From Elusimicrobiota bacterium (GTDB lineage Bacteria; Elusimicrobiota; Elusimicrobia; UBA1565; UBA9628), in NCBI GenBank assembly GCA_023249645.1, contig JAHFCF010000013.1, positions 1 through 57,175 on the forward strand: a stretch of DNA of 57,175 bases, given 5' to 3'. Every line of letters starts with the position of its first letter. The stretch's first letter is position 1. This document shows, piece by piece, positions 31,911 to 40,123 of this stretch. Both the position numbers and the translations under genes were made by a program. The notes under the pieces were generated by a model. The model was not told the origin of the DNA. It made no database searches and saw only the letters and a list, made by a program, of their open reading frames with translations.

Positions 31911-34900
31911 GTGCTGAAGGTTTTTTACGGCCCATTCCATCCCGACCTTGAAAACGCGTTCGCGCAGCGTCTGAAGGAACTCTCCGCCAACCGCCAGCCG
32001 ATCGCTGTCGTGGCCCCTTCCCGCCGCATGGCCGAGCGGCTCGAGCGCCTGCTGTCCGTGGAAAAGAACCTGGCTCTCGTCGATGTCCACTTCCACACCT
32101 TCCACAGCCTGGCTGCGATGGTCTCTGAAAATTCTCATGAAGGGAAACAGATAATCGCTGACCCGGGGTTTCATGACCGCCTGGTGGATTCGCTCCTCTC
32201 CGCGCAACCGGCCCTGGGCCGTGAGTTCGGCGGCGAGGGCAGGCCCCGGGCCTTGGCCGCGGCTCTGCGTTCGAGCTTGCGCGACTTGATCGACGCGGGC
32301 GTCTCATCTGAGAGCGTCGAGGAGTTCTTCGGCGACAAGCTGCCGATCCCGGAGGAAGAGCGAGGACGTTTGAATGCGCTCTTGCGCTTGGCTGGCGCTT
32401 ATCAGGAGCGCCTCCAGGACCTTGGAATCCTTTCGCCCTCGGATCTCATCCGCCTGGCCGCTCAGGAGGCCGCCGACTGCGAACATCTTCGCCGATTCCA
32501 GGAGATCATCTATTACGGCTTCTACGACCTGACCGGGCTGCAGCTCGAATTCTTCGAGGCTGTCAGCGCCGCGTTTGCCACGCGCCTTTACTTTCCCTTT
32601 CGCCGCGTTCATCCAGCCTTCCGTTTCGTCGAGAATTTCTTCGAGCAGAAGCTCTTGGCGCATGAGAGCGAGCCTGTCGCGCGTTCAGCCAAGGACCGGC
32701 CCGCCCTGGACAAGGCCTTGGACGGGCTCTTCGATCCTGAGTCCAAGCCCGTTTCTGAGAAGGCTCTCGCGGTCATCAGCGCTTCGGGAGCCCGCGATGA
32801 GGCCTGGGCCGCTGCCAAGGAGATCCTGCGCCTGGTCGAGCGAGAGGGCTATGCCTATGAGGATGTGGGCGTGGTGGTGAGGACGCTCGAGCCCTATCGC
32901 AGCGTCATCGCGGAGGTTTTCCGCGAGAACGCCATCCCCTTCGACATGGCCGTGGGCGAGCCGCTGCTCAGGCATCCCTTGGCCAAAACCTGTCTCAACC
33001 TCCTGACCTTGCGGGAGAAGGATTTCTTGGCGTCCATTGTCGAGGATATCTTGGACTCGCCTTATTTCCGCGGCCAGGATCTCTGGCGCCGGATCATCCG
33101 TGCCTCGCGCATCCACGGCGGCTGGCTGCAATGGCGCGCCAAGTTCGAAAAGGCCCAGGAAGCGCGCGGACTGTGGAATCTCATCTCGGCTCTGGAAAAA
33201 GAGCTCGGCTTGCAGAAGAAGGAGACCTGGTCTGCCAAGGTCGGCCGTGCCAAGAAGATCATCGAAACGCATCTTTGTTTGCCGGATCTATGCTCAGAGA
33301 CAGAAGCCGCTGTCTGGGAAATCGTCCAATCAGAGCTCGCCTCTTTAGAGACTTTCGATCTTTTGGGAGAGGATTGCGATTGGAAGACTTTTTTGGAGAT
33401 CTTCTCGGACAAATTGCATCGCGCTTCGCTGGAGACTGATTCCCGCTGTCGCGCCGTGCGCGTGCGCGACGCCATGGATGCGCGCGGAGAGAGCTTCAAA
33501 GTCCTCTTCCTTGTGGGCTTGAAGGAGAATCTCTTTCCGCGCGTGATCCTGGAGGACCCGCTCCTGCGCGACTCGGCGCGCGCGGCCCTGCGCCATCCGG
33601 CCGGCTACTGGATCGCGCAGAAGGCCTCAGGCCACGAGGAAGAGCGGCTTCTTTTCTATCTCATGGCCTCTTCGGCTCGGGAGAAGCTGTACTGCGTGTT
33701 CCCGCGCTCGGATGAGTCGGGCCGAGCCGAGGTCCCTTCCCTCTATCTGAGGGAGCTCTGCCGCGCTTCGGGTCATGATTTTTCCAGAGCCGTCCCCATC
33801 CCGCGTCAGCCGGCAGGCAAACTCGAAGGGCTTGACCCGCAGGTCGCCGCGCCGCAGGAACTCTTTTTAAGGCAGGCTCTGGAAGGCCGATCGGCCGAGG
33901 GTTCCGTGCCGGAAGTCTTGGGCGATGCGAGGCTTCATGATGAGGTGGTGGCCGCGGCTTCGTGCATCGGCGCCTGGGGCAAGCCCGGGCCTTGGGACGG
34001 CTTGTCCGGACCGGCGAAGGATTTTCTCAGTGAGTTGGACCGCCGGGGAATCTCTCCCAGCGCGCTGGACAGCTTCGCCACCTGCCCGTTCCAGTTCTTC
34101 GCCAGCCGCGTCTTGGGCTTGGGCGAGCCTGACGAGACTTTTGAAAAGGGTGAATTCCCGAGGATGGTGCGCGGGAAGATCTACCACGAGATCCTGGAGG
34201 GATTCTATGGCGACGCCGAGGAGTCCTTGTGGCAGGACAATGACTCTTGGAGAGACCGCCTGCAGACCTGTGCGGCGGCCGTCTTTGCCGAGCGCCATTG
34301 GAAGGCTCTCGGCATCTATCCTCTGCTCTGGCGCGCGGTCCAGCAGGCGATCATGGAGAATCTTCAGGAGTTCCTGGTCTGGGATATCGCTGAGGCCAGA
34401 GAGACCGGCTTCAAGCCGGTCTCTCTCGAACGCGAACTGCGGGGCGGATTCAAGGAGCTTCCAGGGCTCGGCCTGCACGGGATCGTCGACCGCATCGATC
34501 GCTCCGCTGACGGGAGCTGGCGCGTGATCGACTACAAGACGCGCTGGACGCGCAGCGCGAATCTGCGCAACCTGGCCAAACGGGGAGAGCTGCATCAGCT
34601 TTCCATCTACGCGGAACTGGCCCGGGCCGTTGAGAAGGGGCCATGCGAGGGGGCTTTCATCTTCTCTTTGGAGGATTCACCGCAGACCACGGACAAGCCG
34701 CGGTCCTATCCTTACGCGGCCCAAGCCCTGGCCGAGGATCGCTCCGAGTTCTTGAAGAGGCTCGCATCGGAGCTCGGAGAGATCAGAAAGGGCCGCTTCC
34801 CCATTGTGCCTGAGGATGGAGAGCACGGCCATTGCAGCTACTGCGCCTTCGCCTTCATCTGCCGCAAGAGCCATGGCCCATCCCGCACCCGGGCTCTGCA

Positions 34901-34913
34901 GGTGCGCCCATGA
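31911..34913 (+). CDS. addB: AddB-like nuclease/inactivated helicase subunit
   Basis: The 1000-residue protein has a helicase-like N-terminal region without a recognisable Walker A (GPFHPDLENAF replaces it). A C-terminal PD-(D/E)XK nuclease reads GIVDRIDRSADGSWRVIDYKTRW. The Fe-S staple cysteines are ATCPFQFF before the nuclease and CSYCAFAFICRKS at the end, the arrangement seen in AddB/RecB-family nucleases. With AddA it should resect double-strand breaks to a recombination hotspot and make 3' tails for RecA. It starts at a GTG (31911) immediately after a -10-like TAGTATAT, suggesting a leaderless transcript. Its stop overlaps the addA start (ATGA). Confidence 0.85.
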   Translation: MLKVFYGPFHPDLENAFAQRLKELSANRQPIAVVAPSRRMAERLERLLSVEKNLALVDVHFHTFHSLAAMVSENSHEGKQIIADPGFHDRLVDSLLSAQPALGREFGGEGRPRALAAALRSSLRDLIDAGVSSESVEEFFGDKLPIPEEERGRLNALLRLAGAYQERLQDLGILSPSDLIRLAAQEAADCEHLRRFQEIIYYGFYDLTGLQLEFFEAVSAAFATRLYFPFRRVHPAFRFVENFFEQKLLAHESEPVARSAKDRPALDKALDGLFDPESKPVSEKALAVISASGARDEAWAAAKEILRLVEREGYAYEDVGVVVRTLEPYRSVIAEVFRENAIPFDMAVGEPLLRHPLAKTCLNLLTLREKDFLASIVEDILDSPYFRGQDLWRRIIRASRIHGGWLQWRAKFEKAQEARGLWNLISALEKELGLQKKETWSAKVGRAKKIIETHLCLPDLCSETEAAVWEIVQSELASLETFDLLGEDCDWKTFLEIFSDKLHRASLETDSRCRAVRVRDAMDARGESFKVLFLVGLKENLFPRVILEDPLLRDSARAALRHPAGYWIAQKASGHEEERLLFYLMASSAREKLYCVFPRSDESGRAEVPSLYLRELCRASGHDFSRAVPIPRQPAGKLEGLDPQVAAPQELFLRQALEGRSAEGSVPEVLGDARLHDEVVAAASCIGAWGKPGPWDGLSGPAKDFLSELDRRGISPSALDSFATCPFQFFASRVLGLGEPDETFEKGEFPRMVRGKIYHEILEGFYGDAEESLWQDNDSWRDRLQTCAAAVFAERHWKALGIYPLLWRAVQQAIMENLQEFLVWDIAEARETGFKPVSLERELRGGFKELPGLGLHGIVDRIDRSADGSWRVIDYKTRWTRSANLRNLAKRGELHQLSIYAELARAVEKGPCEGAFIFSLEDSPQTTDKPRSYPYAAQALAEDRSEFLKRLASELGEIRKGRFPIVPEDGEHGHCSYCAFAFICRKSHGPSRTRALQVRP

Positions 34914-37900
34914 CGACCGCTCTCGACCGGACGGATCGCGACGCCGCGCGCTGGAGCCTGGCGGCCAACGCGGTCGTGGTGGCCGGCGCCGGCACCGGCA
35001 AGACCACGCTTCTGACGGACCGGATCCTTTTTAGCCTGCTCGGACCGGAGAAGCCGCGCGCCATGACCGAGATCGTGGCCCTGACCTTCACGGAGAAGGC
35101 GGCCGGCGAGATCCGCCTGCGGCTGTGCGACAGGCTTCTGGGCTTGGCCGCGTTTTTGAGCGGCGCGGTCGTCGGCGAGAAGGATCAGCGGAAAGCTGAG
35201 AAAACCCTGCTTATTTTAAAAGAAGAATTTAAAAGGAAGGAGGCGGAGATCCTCCCCCGGGTGCGTGCGGCCTTGGAGGATATGGACAAGGCGCAGATCG
35301 GCACGATCCATTCGTTCGCCGCGCATCTCTTGCGCCTCTATCCTCTTCAGGCCGGCGTGGATCCCAATTTCAGCGTGGACGAGGGCGCGGCGTTCGACGA
35401 GCTCTTCGCCGGCGAGTGGGTCCGCTGGCTGGACGAGGAGCTTTCCTTGGAGAGTCCTCGCAGCGAGCAGTGGCTCTCCCTCTTGCGATGGGTCACGCTC
35501 GAGGATGTCGAGGATCTGGCCCGCGGCTTGGCCCGCGAGCGCGTAAGGCTTGACGTTGCTGGCTGTCCTGATCTCTCCGTCGTGCATTGGCTCGAAGGCC
35601 TGGCGCGGTCTTTGCGAAAGGCGCCTGAAGGACAGCCAACGCCCCGGGGCAAGATCCTGGAAGCCTTGGCCGCGCTGGCCTCTCATCTGGAAGGATTGGC
35701 CAAGGCGGCGGCTGCCCCCGAGCCGTCGATCTCGCGTCCCCAAAGCCCTCCCTGGCCCGACGCCTCCTGGCCGTCGAATTGGGACAAGACGGCCCAGACC
35801 GATTATGAACGGGCCAAGCGCATTGCCAAGAGCGCTTCGGCGCCGGGAGAGGCTCTCGTGCGCCGGGCTTTCCAGCTCACGGCCCCTTTCGCCGACTCTT
35901 TGCAGAGGACCTATGCCCGTTCAGGCTGGGTCTCCTTCGACGGGCTTTTGGTCAAGGCGCGCGACCTGGTGCGCGATCATCCTTCGGTGCGCGAGGAACT
36001 CAAATCCCGCTACGGCGTCTTTCTCATCGACGAGTTCCAGGACACGGACCCGCTGCAGGGCGAGCTCCTGCTTTTCCTGTCCGAGGAGCCGGGAGCCCAG
36101 GCACGGCATTGGAACGAGGTGAAGCCCGGAGCCGGCAGGCTGTTCCTCGTGGGCGATCCCAAGCAGTCCATCTACAGGTTCCGCGGGGCGGACATCGCGG
36201 CTTATCAAGGCTTCACCGACCATTTACTTCAGGATAAAAAAACAATTTTATGCGAGCTCACAACCAATTTCCGCAGCACTTCGGAGATCCTTGGTCCGAT
36301 CAACGCGATCTTCCCGAGCCTGATGCAGTTCAAGTCCGGTTCGCAGCCCGCGTATCTGGCGGTGGCCGCTCACCAAGGATCAGGGAAGGTGGCCGGCTCG
36401 ACTGTCGAATACGCGCTCGTGGGCCCCGAGACTGACGGCGGGGTGGAGCCGGATGCCGCGACAGGCCAGAAGACCGAGTCCGCCTGGGTCTCGGAGTGGA
36501 TCAGGAAGAATTGCGGCGACACGCACTCGAGGCGCTTTAAAGAGGTCGCCGTGCTCATGCGCACGTCGAGTTCCTTGGCGCCGCTGCTCGAAGCCTTCAA
36601 GTCCGCCGGCATCCCCTATGTGGTCGAGATGGAAAAGCTCTTCTACGCCAGCCAGGAGGTCATCGACTTCGTCAATCTCCTGCGCGTCCTGGACGATCCT
36701 GAAGACCGGGTCTCCTTCATCGGCCTGCTGCGCTCGCCGCTTCTGGGCGTCACGGACGCCGAACTTCTCGCCGGATTCAAGACCTATCTTCAGGCTCCTC
36801 CCAAGGATTTGAGCGCTTCCACGCAAAAGCGTCTGGAGAAGCTTTTCAAGCAGCTGCGTTCTTTGCACGAGCGCCGAGGGCGGGTGCCCTTGGGAGAGTT
36901 CGTGCAATCGGTCTTAAGCGAGACGCCGTTCTTGTCAGCCGCTTCCACGGCCTATCACGGTCAGCAGACCGTTTCCAACCTGCAAAAATTCGCCCGCATG
37001 GCCTGCGCCGCCGGCGAGGAGCGCGGCTCGACCTTGCGAGAGTTCATCCATGAGGTGATTGCGGCGATGGAGGAGTCTCGCGCCGAGGGCGAGAGCCCCT
37101 TGGCTGACGAGCATCTGGATGCCGTGCGCATCTTGTCCATCCACAAGGCCAAGGGACTGGAATTCCCGGTGGTGTTCGTGGTCAATCTTTCCGGCGCGAC
37201 CTTGCGCAACGACAAGGAGGAAGCGGTCCTTTTGGATTGGAGTTCCGGCCGGTCCGGCTTGAGGCTCGGCAAGCATGCGCAGGCTCTGCGGGCCATGCTC
37301 GAAGCCCGGGAACGCGAGCGGCAGGAGGACGAGGCGGTGCGCGTTCTCTATGTGGCGCTGACACGGGCCAAGGAGAAGCTCTTCCTGGTGGGCCGACGGA
37401 AAAACGCCAGCGGTTCCTTGGCCGCGCTTTTGGACAAGGCCCATGCCTGGCCTAAAGCGGATGACCAGGCGGTCAGCTTGGGTTCGGATGTCTTGACCGT
37501 GCATCAGATCCAGGCTGGTTCAGGAGTCGTGCCTGGCGCGCTCCTGGGCCGGGGTCTGCTCAAGCCCAGGCATCGCCTGCCTGTGCCGAAGGTCTTGGCT
37601 GATTCATGGACAGATCGTTTGAAGCGCCGCGACGAGGCTTTGACTCGAAAATGGACGCGCAGCCCCACGGATTATCTGCGCGAGCCTGCAAAGGGCTGGG
37701 CTCTGGAAGAGAAGCGTGATATGCCTAAAGAAGGGATGCTGATCGGCCAGCTTTGCCACAGGGTCCTGGCGATCTGGGATTTTGTTCAGGGGGGGGACTT
37801 GAACTCGGCGGTCGAGATGGCTGGGCAGTCCCTCTCCGCTGGAGAATCTGCCCGGCGTGAAGCGGAGAAGATCCTTCAGGGATTTGTAGCCTCAGCTGCG

Positions 37901-38161
37901 GCCAAGGAGCTTGGAGGAGTCGAGATCCTGGGCCGCGAAGTGCCATTCGTTTTCGGCGAAGATGGGACTGTCGTGCGCGGCGTCATGGACCTCGTTTATC
38001 GGCAGGGCGACCGAGTCATCGTGGCTGATTATAAAACCGAAGCCGGTGATGTTCATCGCCTTGAAGAAAAGTACCGTCGTCAAGGTCAGGATTACTGCGC
38101 AGCCATTCAGCGGGCTTGGGGAATTCAGGCTGAGTTTCGGTTGATTGGGGTCAGGCATTGA
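34910..38161 (+). CDS. addA: AddA-like UvrD/Rep helicase-nuclease
   Basis: From the ATG at 34910, overlapping the addB stop, the protein has 1083 residues. Helicase motifs are in order: Walker A VAGAGTGKTTLL (about 25-36), FTEKAAGEIRLRL, motif II FLIDEFQDTDPLQ (about 372), motif III VGDPKQSIYRFRGAD (about 412), motif V LSIHKAKGLEFPVVFV and motif VI VLYVALTRAKEKLF. The C-terminal nuclease has GVMDLVYRQGDRVIVADYKTE (about 1024-1044). It is the motor subunit of the AddAB resection complex. The last residues GVRH and the stop codon are encoded by a GGGGTCAGG repeat arm, so the original C-terminal tail was probably cut short by insertion of that element; the catalytic residues remain. Confidence 0.93.
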   Translation: MTTALDRTDRDAARWSLAANAVVVAGAGTGKTTLLTDRILFSLLGPEKPRAMTEIVALTFTEKAAGEIRLRLCDRLLGLAAFLSGAVVGEKDQRKAEKTLLILKEEFKRKEAEILPRVRAALEDMDKAQIGTIHSFAAHLLRLYPLQAGVDPNFSVDEGAAFDELFAGEWVRWLDEELSLESPRSEQWLSLLRWVTLEDVEDLARGLARERVRLDVAGCPDLSVVHWLEGLARSLRKAPEGQPTPRGKILEALAALASHLEGLAKAAAAPEPSISRPQSPPWPDASWPSNWDKTAQTDYERAKRIAKSASAPGEALVRRAFQLTAPFADSLQRTYARSGWVSFDGLLVKARDLVRDHPSVREELKSRYGVFLIDEFQDTDPLQGELLLFLSEEPGAQARHWNEVKPGAGRLFLVGDPKQSIYRFRGADIAAYQGFTDHLLQDKKTILCELTTNFRSTSEILGPINAIFPSLMQFKSGSQPAYLAVAAHQGSGKVAGSTVEYALVGPETDGGVEPDAATGQKTESAWVSEWIRKNCGDTHSRRFKEVAVLMRTSSSLAPLLEAFKSAGIPYVVEMEKLFYASQEVIDFVNLLRVLDDPEDRVSFIGLLRSPLLGVTDAELLAGFKTYLQAPPKDLSASTQKRLEKLFKQLRSLHERRGRVPLGEFVQSVLSETPFLSAASTAYHGQQTVSNLQKFARMACAAGEERGSTLREFIHEVIAAMEESRAEGESPLADEHLDAVRILSIHKAKGLEFPVVFVVNLSGATLRNDKEEAVLLDWSSGRSGLRLGKHAQALRAMLEARERERQEDEAVRVLYVALTRAKEKLFLVGRRKNASGSLAALLDKAHAWPKADDQAVSLGSDVLTVHQIQAGSGVVPGALLGRGLLKPRHRLPVPKVLADSWTDRLKRRDEALTRKWTRSPTDYLREPAKGWALEEKRDMPKEGMLIGQLCHRVLAIWDFVQGGDLNSAVEMAGQSLSAGESARREAEKILQGFVASAAAKELGGVEILGREVPFVFGEDGTVVRGVMDLVYRQGDRVIVADYKTEAGDVHRLEEKYRRQGQDYCAAIQRAWGIQAEFRLIGVRH

Positions 38162-38270
38162 CTTTTGACTGAAAAGAAATCAAATAGAGTGATGTCTTTA
38201 GGAAATAGATTGATTTGTTGTGGTTATAGAGTGATTTTTGACACTCAGTCAAAAGTCAATGCCTGACCCC
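38147..38270. mobile_element. 124-bp MITE-like element with perfect 26-bp inverted ends
   Basis: The arms 38147-38172 and 38245-38270 are exact reverse complements and belong to the GGGGTCAGG repeat family (GGGGTCAGGCATTGAC plus ten more bases). Between them lie 72 AT-rich bases without coding capacity. The element sits between convergent addA and the EamA gene; both reading frames run into it and both end in Gly-Val-Arg-His-stop read from the arms. Non-autonomous mobility by a Y1/RAYT-type transposase elsewhere in the genome is inference. Confidence 0.75.
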
Positions 38271-39131
38271 ATTGAGGTGCAGGCGCGAAAGCCACCAGGC
38301 GCCGGAGAGGGTCACGGCCAGGCCGGCCACTTGGATCGCTGAGATCTTCTCGAAGCCCAGCAGCCAGGAAAAAGTCATGGTGAGGGCCGGATAAGAGAGC
38401 AGGAAGGCCGTGGACTTGGCCAGGTCCATCCTGAGGATGGCCAGATACCAGAGAGAGAGGGCGAGGGCGTTGATGAACACGCCCTGCGCCAGAAGGATGG
38501 AGACCGCTGGGCCTGAGAACTCCCACCGGCCGCCGTGCGCCAGCACCCACCAGGACAGCGGGATCATGAGGATGGCGGCGTAGAGCAGCCTGATCGCGCT
38601 CATCGTGACGGGATCGAAGTCCTTGGGCAGGCGTTTGGCCATGACGTGGCCGACCTGATACATCCAGGGAGTCGCGGCGATCATCAGATCGCCTTTCCAA
38701 CGCAGAGAGCCGAGGTCGTGGATCATGATGAGGCCGGTGCCTGTCATGACCAGCAGGCTCGCCGCGACCTGTGCGGGGCCGATGGACTCGCCCAAAAACA
38801 AGACCGAAAGGACGGCTGAATAGAGGACTTCGGACTGGGCCATGACCGCGGCGTTGGCCGGAGTCGTGTAGCAGACGGCCTTGAGGTAGATGAGGGAGGC
38901 CAGGCCGTTGACGAGTGTGATCATGAGCAGAGGCTTGAAAGTCTGCATGCGCCAGATCCAGCGCCGGCGCTCTGCGGGCACGAGCCACGGCAAAAGGACC
39001 GCCAGCCCGATGAGGATGCCGCCGTGCATGAAGAGGACAACACTGAAGAACTTCAATCCATCGGCCGCGACCAGGGGCCAGGCCGCGTTGAGGAGCCACG
39101 CGCCGATGAGCGCGGCGAAGGGGGGGATCAC
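38256..39131 (-). CDS. EamA/DMT-superfamily permease
   Basis: The 291-residue protein has ten hydrophobic helices in two EamA halves. The first is about residues 1-135, with YLKAVCYTTPANAAVMAQSEVLYSAVLSVLFLGE, the classic helix 3-4 and GE motif. The second is about 145-285, with YLAILRMDLAKSTAFLLSYPALTMTFSWLLGFE as its counterpart. Such exporters move amino acids, nucleosides or other metabolites; substrate unknown. Its last four residues and stop come from the inverted-repeat element, mirroring addA. It ends in LNGVRH, so a few native C-terminal residues may have been lost. The gene starts 12 bp after the stop of the parvulin gene, so both may be one transcription unit. Confidence 0.88.
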   Translation of the reverse strand: MIPPFAALIGAWLLNAAWPLVAADGLKFFSVVLFMHGGILIGLAVLLPWLVPAERRRWIWRMQTFKPLLMITLVNGLASLIYLKAVCYTTPANAAVMAQSEVLYSAVLSVLFLGESIGPAQVAASLLVMTGTGLIMIHDLGSLRWKGDLMIAATPWMYQVGHVMAKRLPKDFDPVTMSAIRLLYAAILMIPLSWWVLAHGGRWEFSGPAVSILLAQGVFINALALSLWYLAILRMDLAKSTAFLLSYPALTMTFSWLLGFEKISAIQVAGLAVTLSGAWWLSRLHLNGVRH

Positions 39132-39143
39132 AGCTTTGGGCGT

Positions 39144-40004
39144 CTAGTCGATCGAGCCCAGGGGCTTGATGTCCGCTTTGCGGCGTAGTTCCTGGAGATA
39201 ATCCGGCAGAACGGTCTTCATCTTCTCCTCCAGGAGCGCGTCCTTCAAGTCATCCTTGACCGCCGCATACTGGGCCGGCTTGGAGGGCTTCTTGGCCACG
39301 ACCTGCAGGACGTGCCAACCCTTGGGCGAGGGCACCGTGCGCAGCTCGCCGGGCTTCATGGCGAAGGCGATCTTGTCGATCTCCTCCGGCAGCATCCCTT
39401 GCGAGATGAAGCCGTAGTCTCCGCCGCTGATCTTACCCGTGGGCGCCAGGGAGCGTTGGCGGGCCAGGGCCTTGAAGTCGCTTCCGGCCTTGACCTTGGC
39501 CAGGATCTCATTGGCTTCCGCCTCGGTCTTGACCACGATGTGGCGCAGATGCACGGCGGGCGGCGTGTCGAACTGGGCGTGGTGCTTCTCAAAGGATTTC
39601 TTGAGTTCCTCTTCGCCGACCGATATCTTGTTCACGGAGACGATGAGCTCTCGCATGAGGACCTGCTGGGAGAGATCGGCCTTGAGCTTCTCCTCGGAAC
39701 TGCCGGATTGTTTGAGCTGGTTGGCGAAGACGGCGGCGTCGTTGAACTGCGCCTTGATCTTGGCCAGGCGCTTGTCCACCTCGCCGGACTCGGGCTTGAG
39801 ACCTTTGGCCTGGGCGGCCTGGCGCAGGAGGAGCTCGTCGATCATCTCATCGAGGGTGTTCGGGCCGTAGCGCTTCCAGAGCCTGTCTCCCACCTCAGAT
39901 TGGCGGATGATGGTTCCGTTGACCGAGACGATGTCGCGGTCCGCGGCTTGCGCGGCGGACGTCCAGAAACCTGCGGCAGCCAAGCACAGAGCGAGATGGA
40001 TCAT
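39144..40004 (-). CDS. Secreted parvulin-type peptidyl-prolyl isomerase (SurA/PrsA-like)
   Basis: This 286-residue protein has a signal peptide (MIHLALCLAAAGFWTSAAQAA), an N-terminal chaperone region with SurA_N-like helices (VNGTIIRQSEVGDRLWKRYGPNTLDEMIDELLLRQAA) and one parvulin domain (about 145-240: VHLRHIVVKTEAEANEIL, SLAPTGKISGGDYGFISQGMLPEEI, GWHVLQVV). It should catalyse prolyl cis-trans isomerisation and chaperone exported proteins in the periplasm. An AGGAGG site precedes the ATG. A GGGTCAGG inverted repeat begins 21 bp upstream of the start, so its promoter must lie in or beyond that hairpin. Confidence 0.9.
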   Translation of the reverse strand: MIHLALCLAAAGFWTSAAQAADRDIVSVNGTIIRQSEVGDRLWKRYGPNTLDEMIDELLLRQAAQAKGLKPESGEVDKRLAKIKAQFNDAAVFANQLKQSGSSEEKLKADLSQQVLMRELIVSVNKISVGEEELKKSFEKHHAQFDTPPAVHLRHIVVKTEAEANEILAKVKAGSDFKALARQRSLAPTGKISGGDYGFISQGMLPEEIDKIAFAMKPGELRTVPSPKGWHVLQVVAKKPSKPAQYAAVKDDLKDALLEEKMKTVLPDYLQELRRKADIKPLGSID

Positions 40005-40025
40005 GAAACCTCCTATGGTCCTGTA

Positions 40026-40078
40026 GGGTCAGGTCTTGATTTGTGATTAAGATTCAGTCACAAATCAAGACCTGACCC
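40026..40078. repeat. GGGTCAGG-family inverted-repeat hairpin
   Basis: Two perfect 21-bp arms (GGGTCAGGTCTTGATTTGTG plus one base, and its complement) are separated by 11 bp, between the divergent parvulin and tnaA genes. It is a compact version of the element at 38147 with a slightly different arm sequence, like paired REP units (BIME). On the forward strand the second arm abuts the tnaA -10 box. Confidence 0.75.
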
Positions 40079-40090
40079 CAAGCTCAATGA

Positions 40091-40117
40091 TATAATAAGC
40101 CCGGCGAAGAAGGGAAG
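40091..40117 (+). promoter_or_regulatory. tnaA promoter -10 and ribosome binding site
   Basis: A consensus TATAAT (40091-40096) follows directly after the repeat hairpin, and a purine-rich GAAGAAGGGAAG (40106-40117) lies 6 nt before the ATG. The -35 region would fall inside the repeat arm, so insertion of the repeat may have shaped this promoter. No tnaC-like leader peptide is present. Confidence 0.55.
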
Positions 40118-40123
40118 CGGGCC

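Noticed and set aside
31911-38161. RecBCD rather than AddAB
   Set aside because: Two genes only, each with its own C-terminal PD-(D/E)XK nuclease and Fe-S cysteines in the first; there is no recC or recD.
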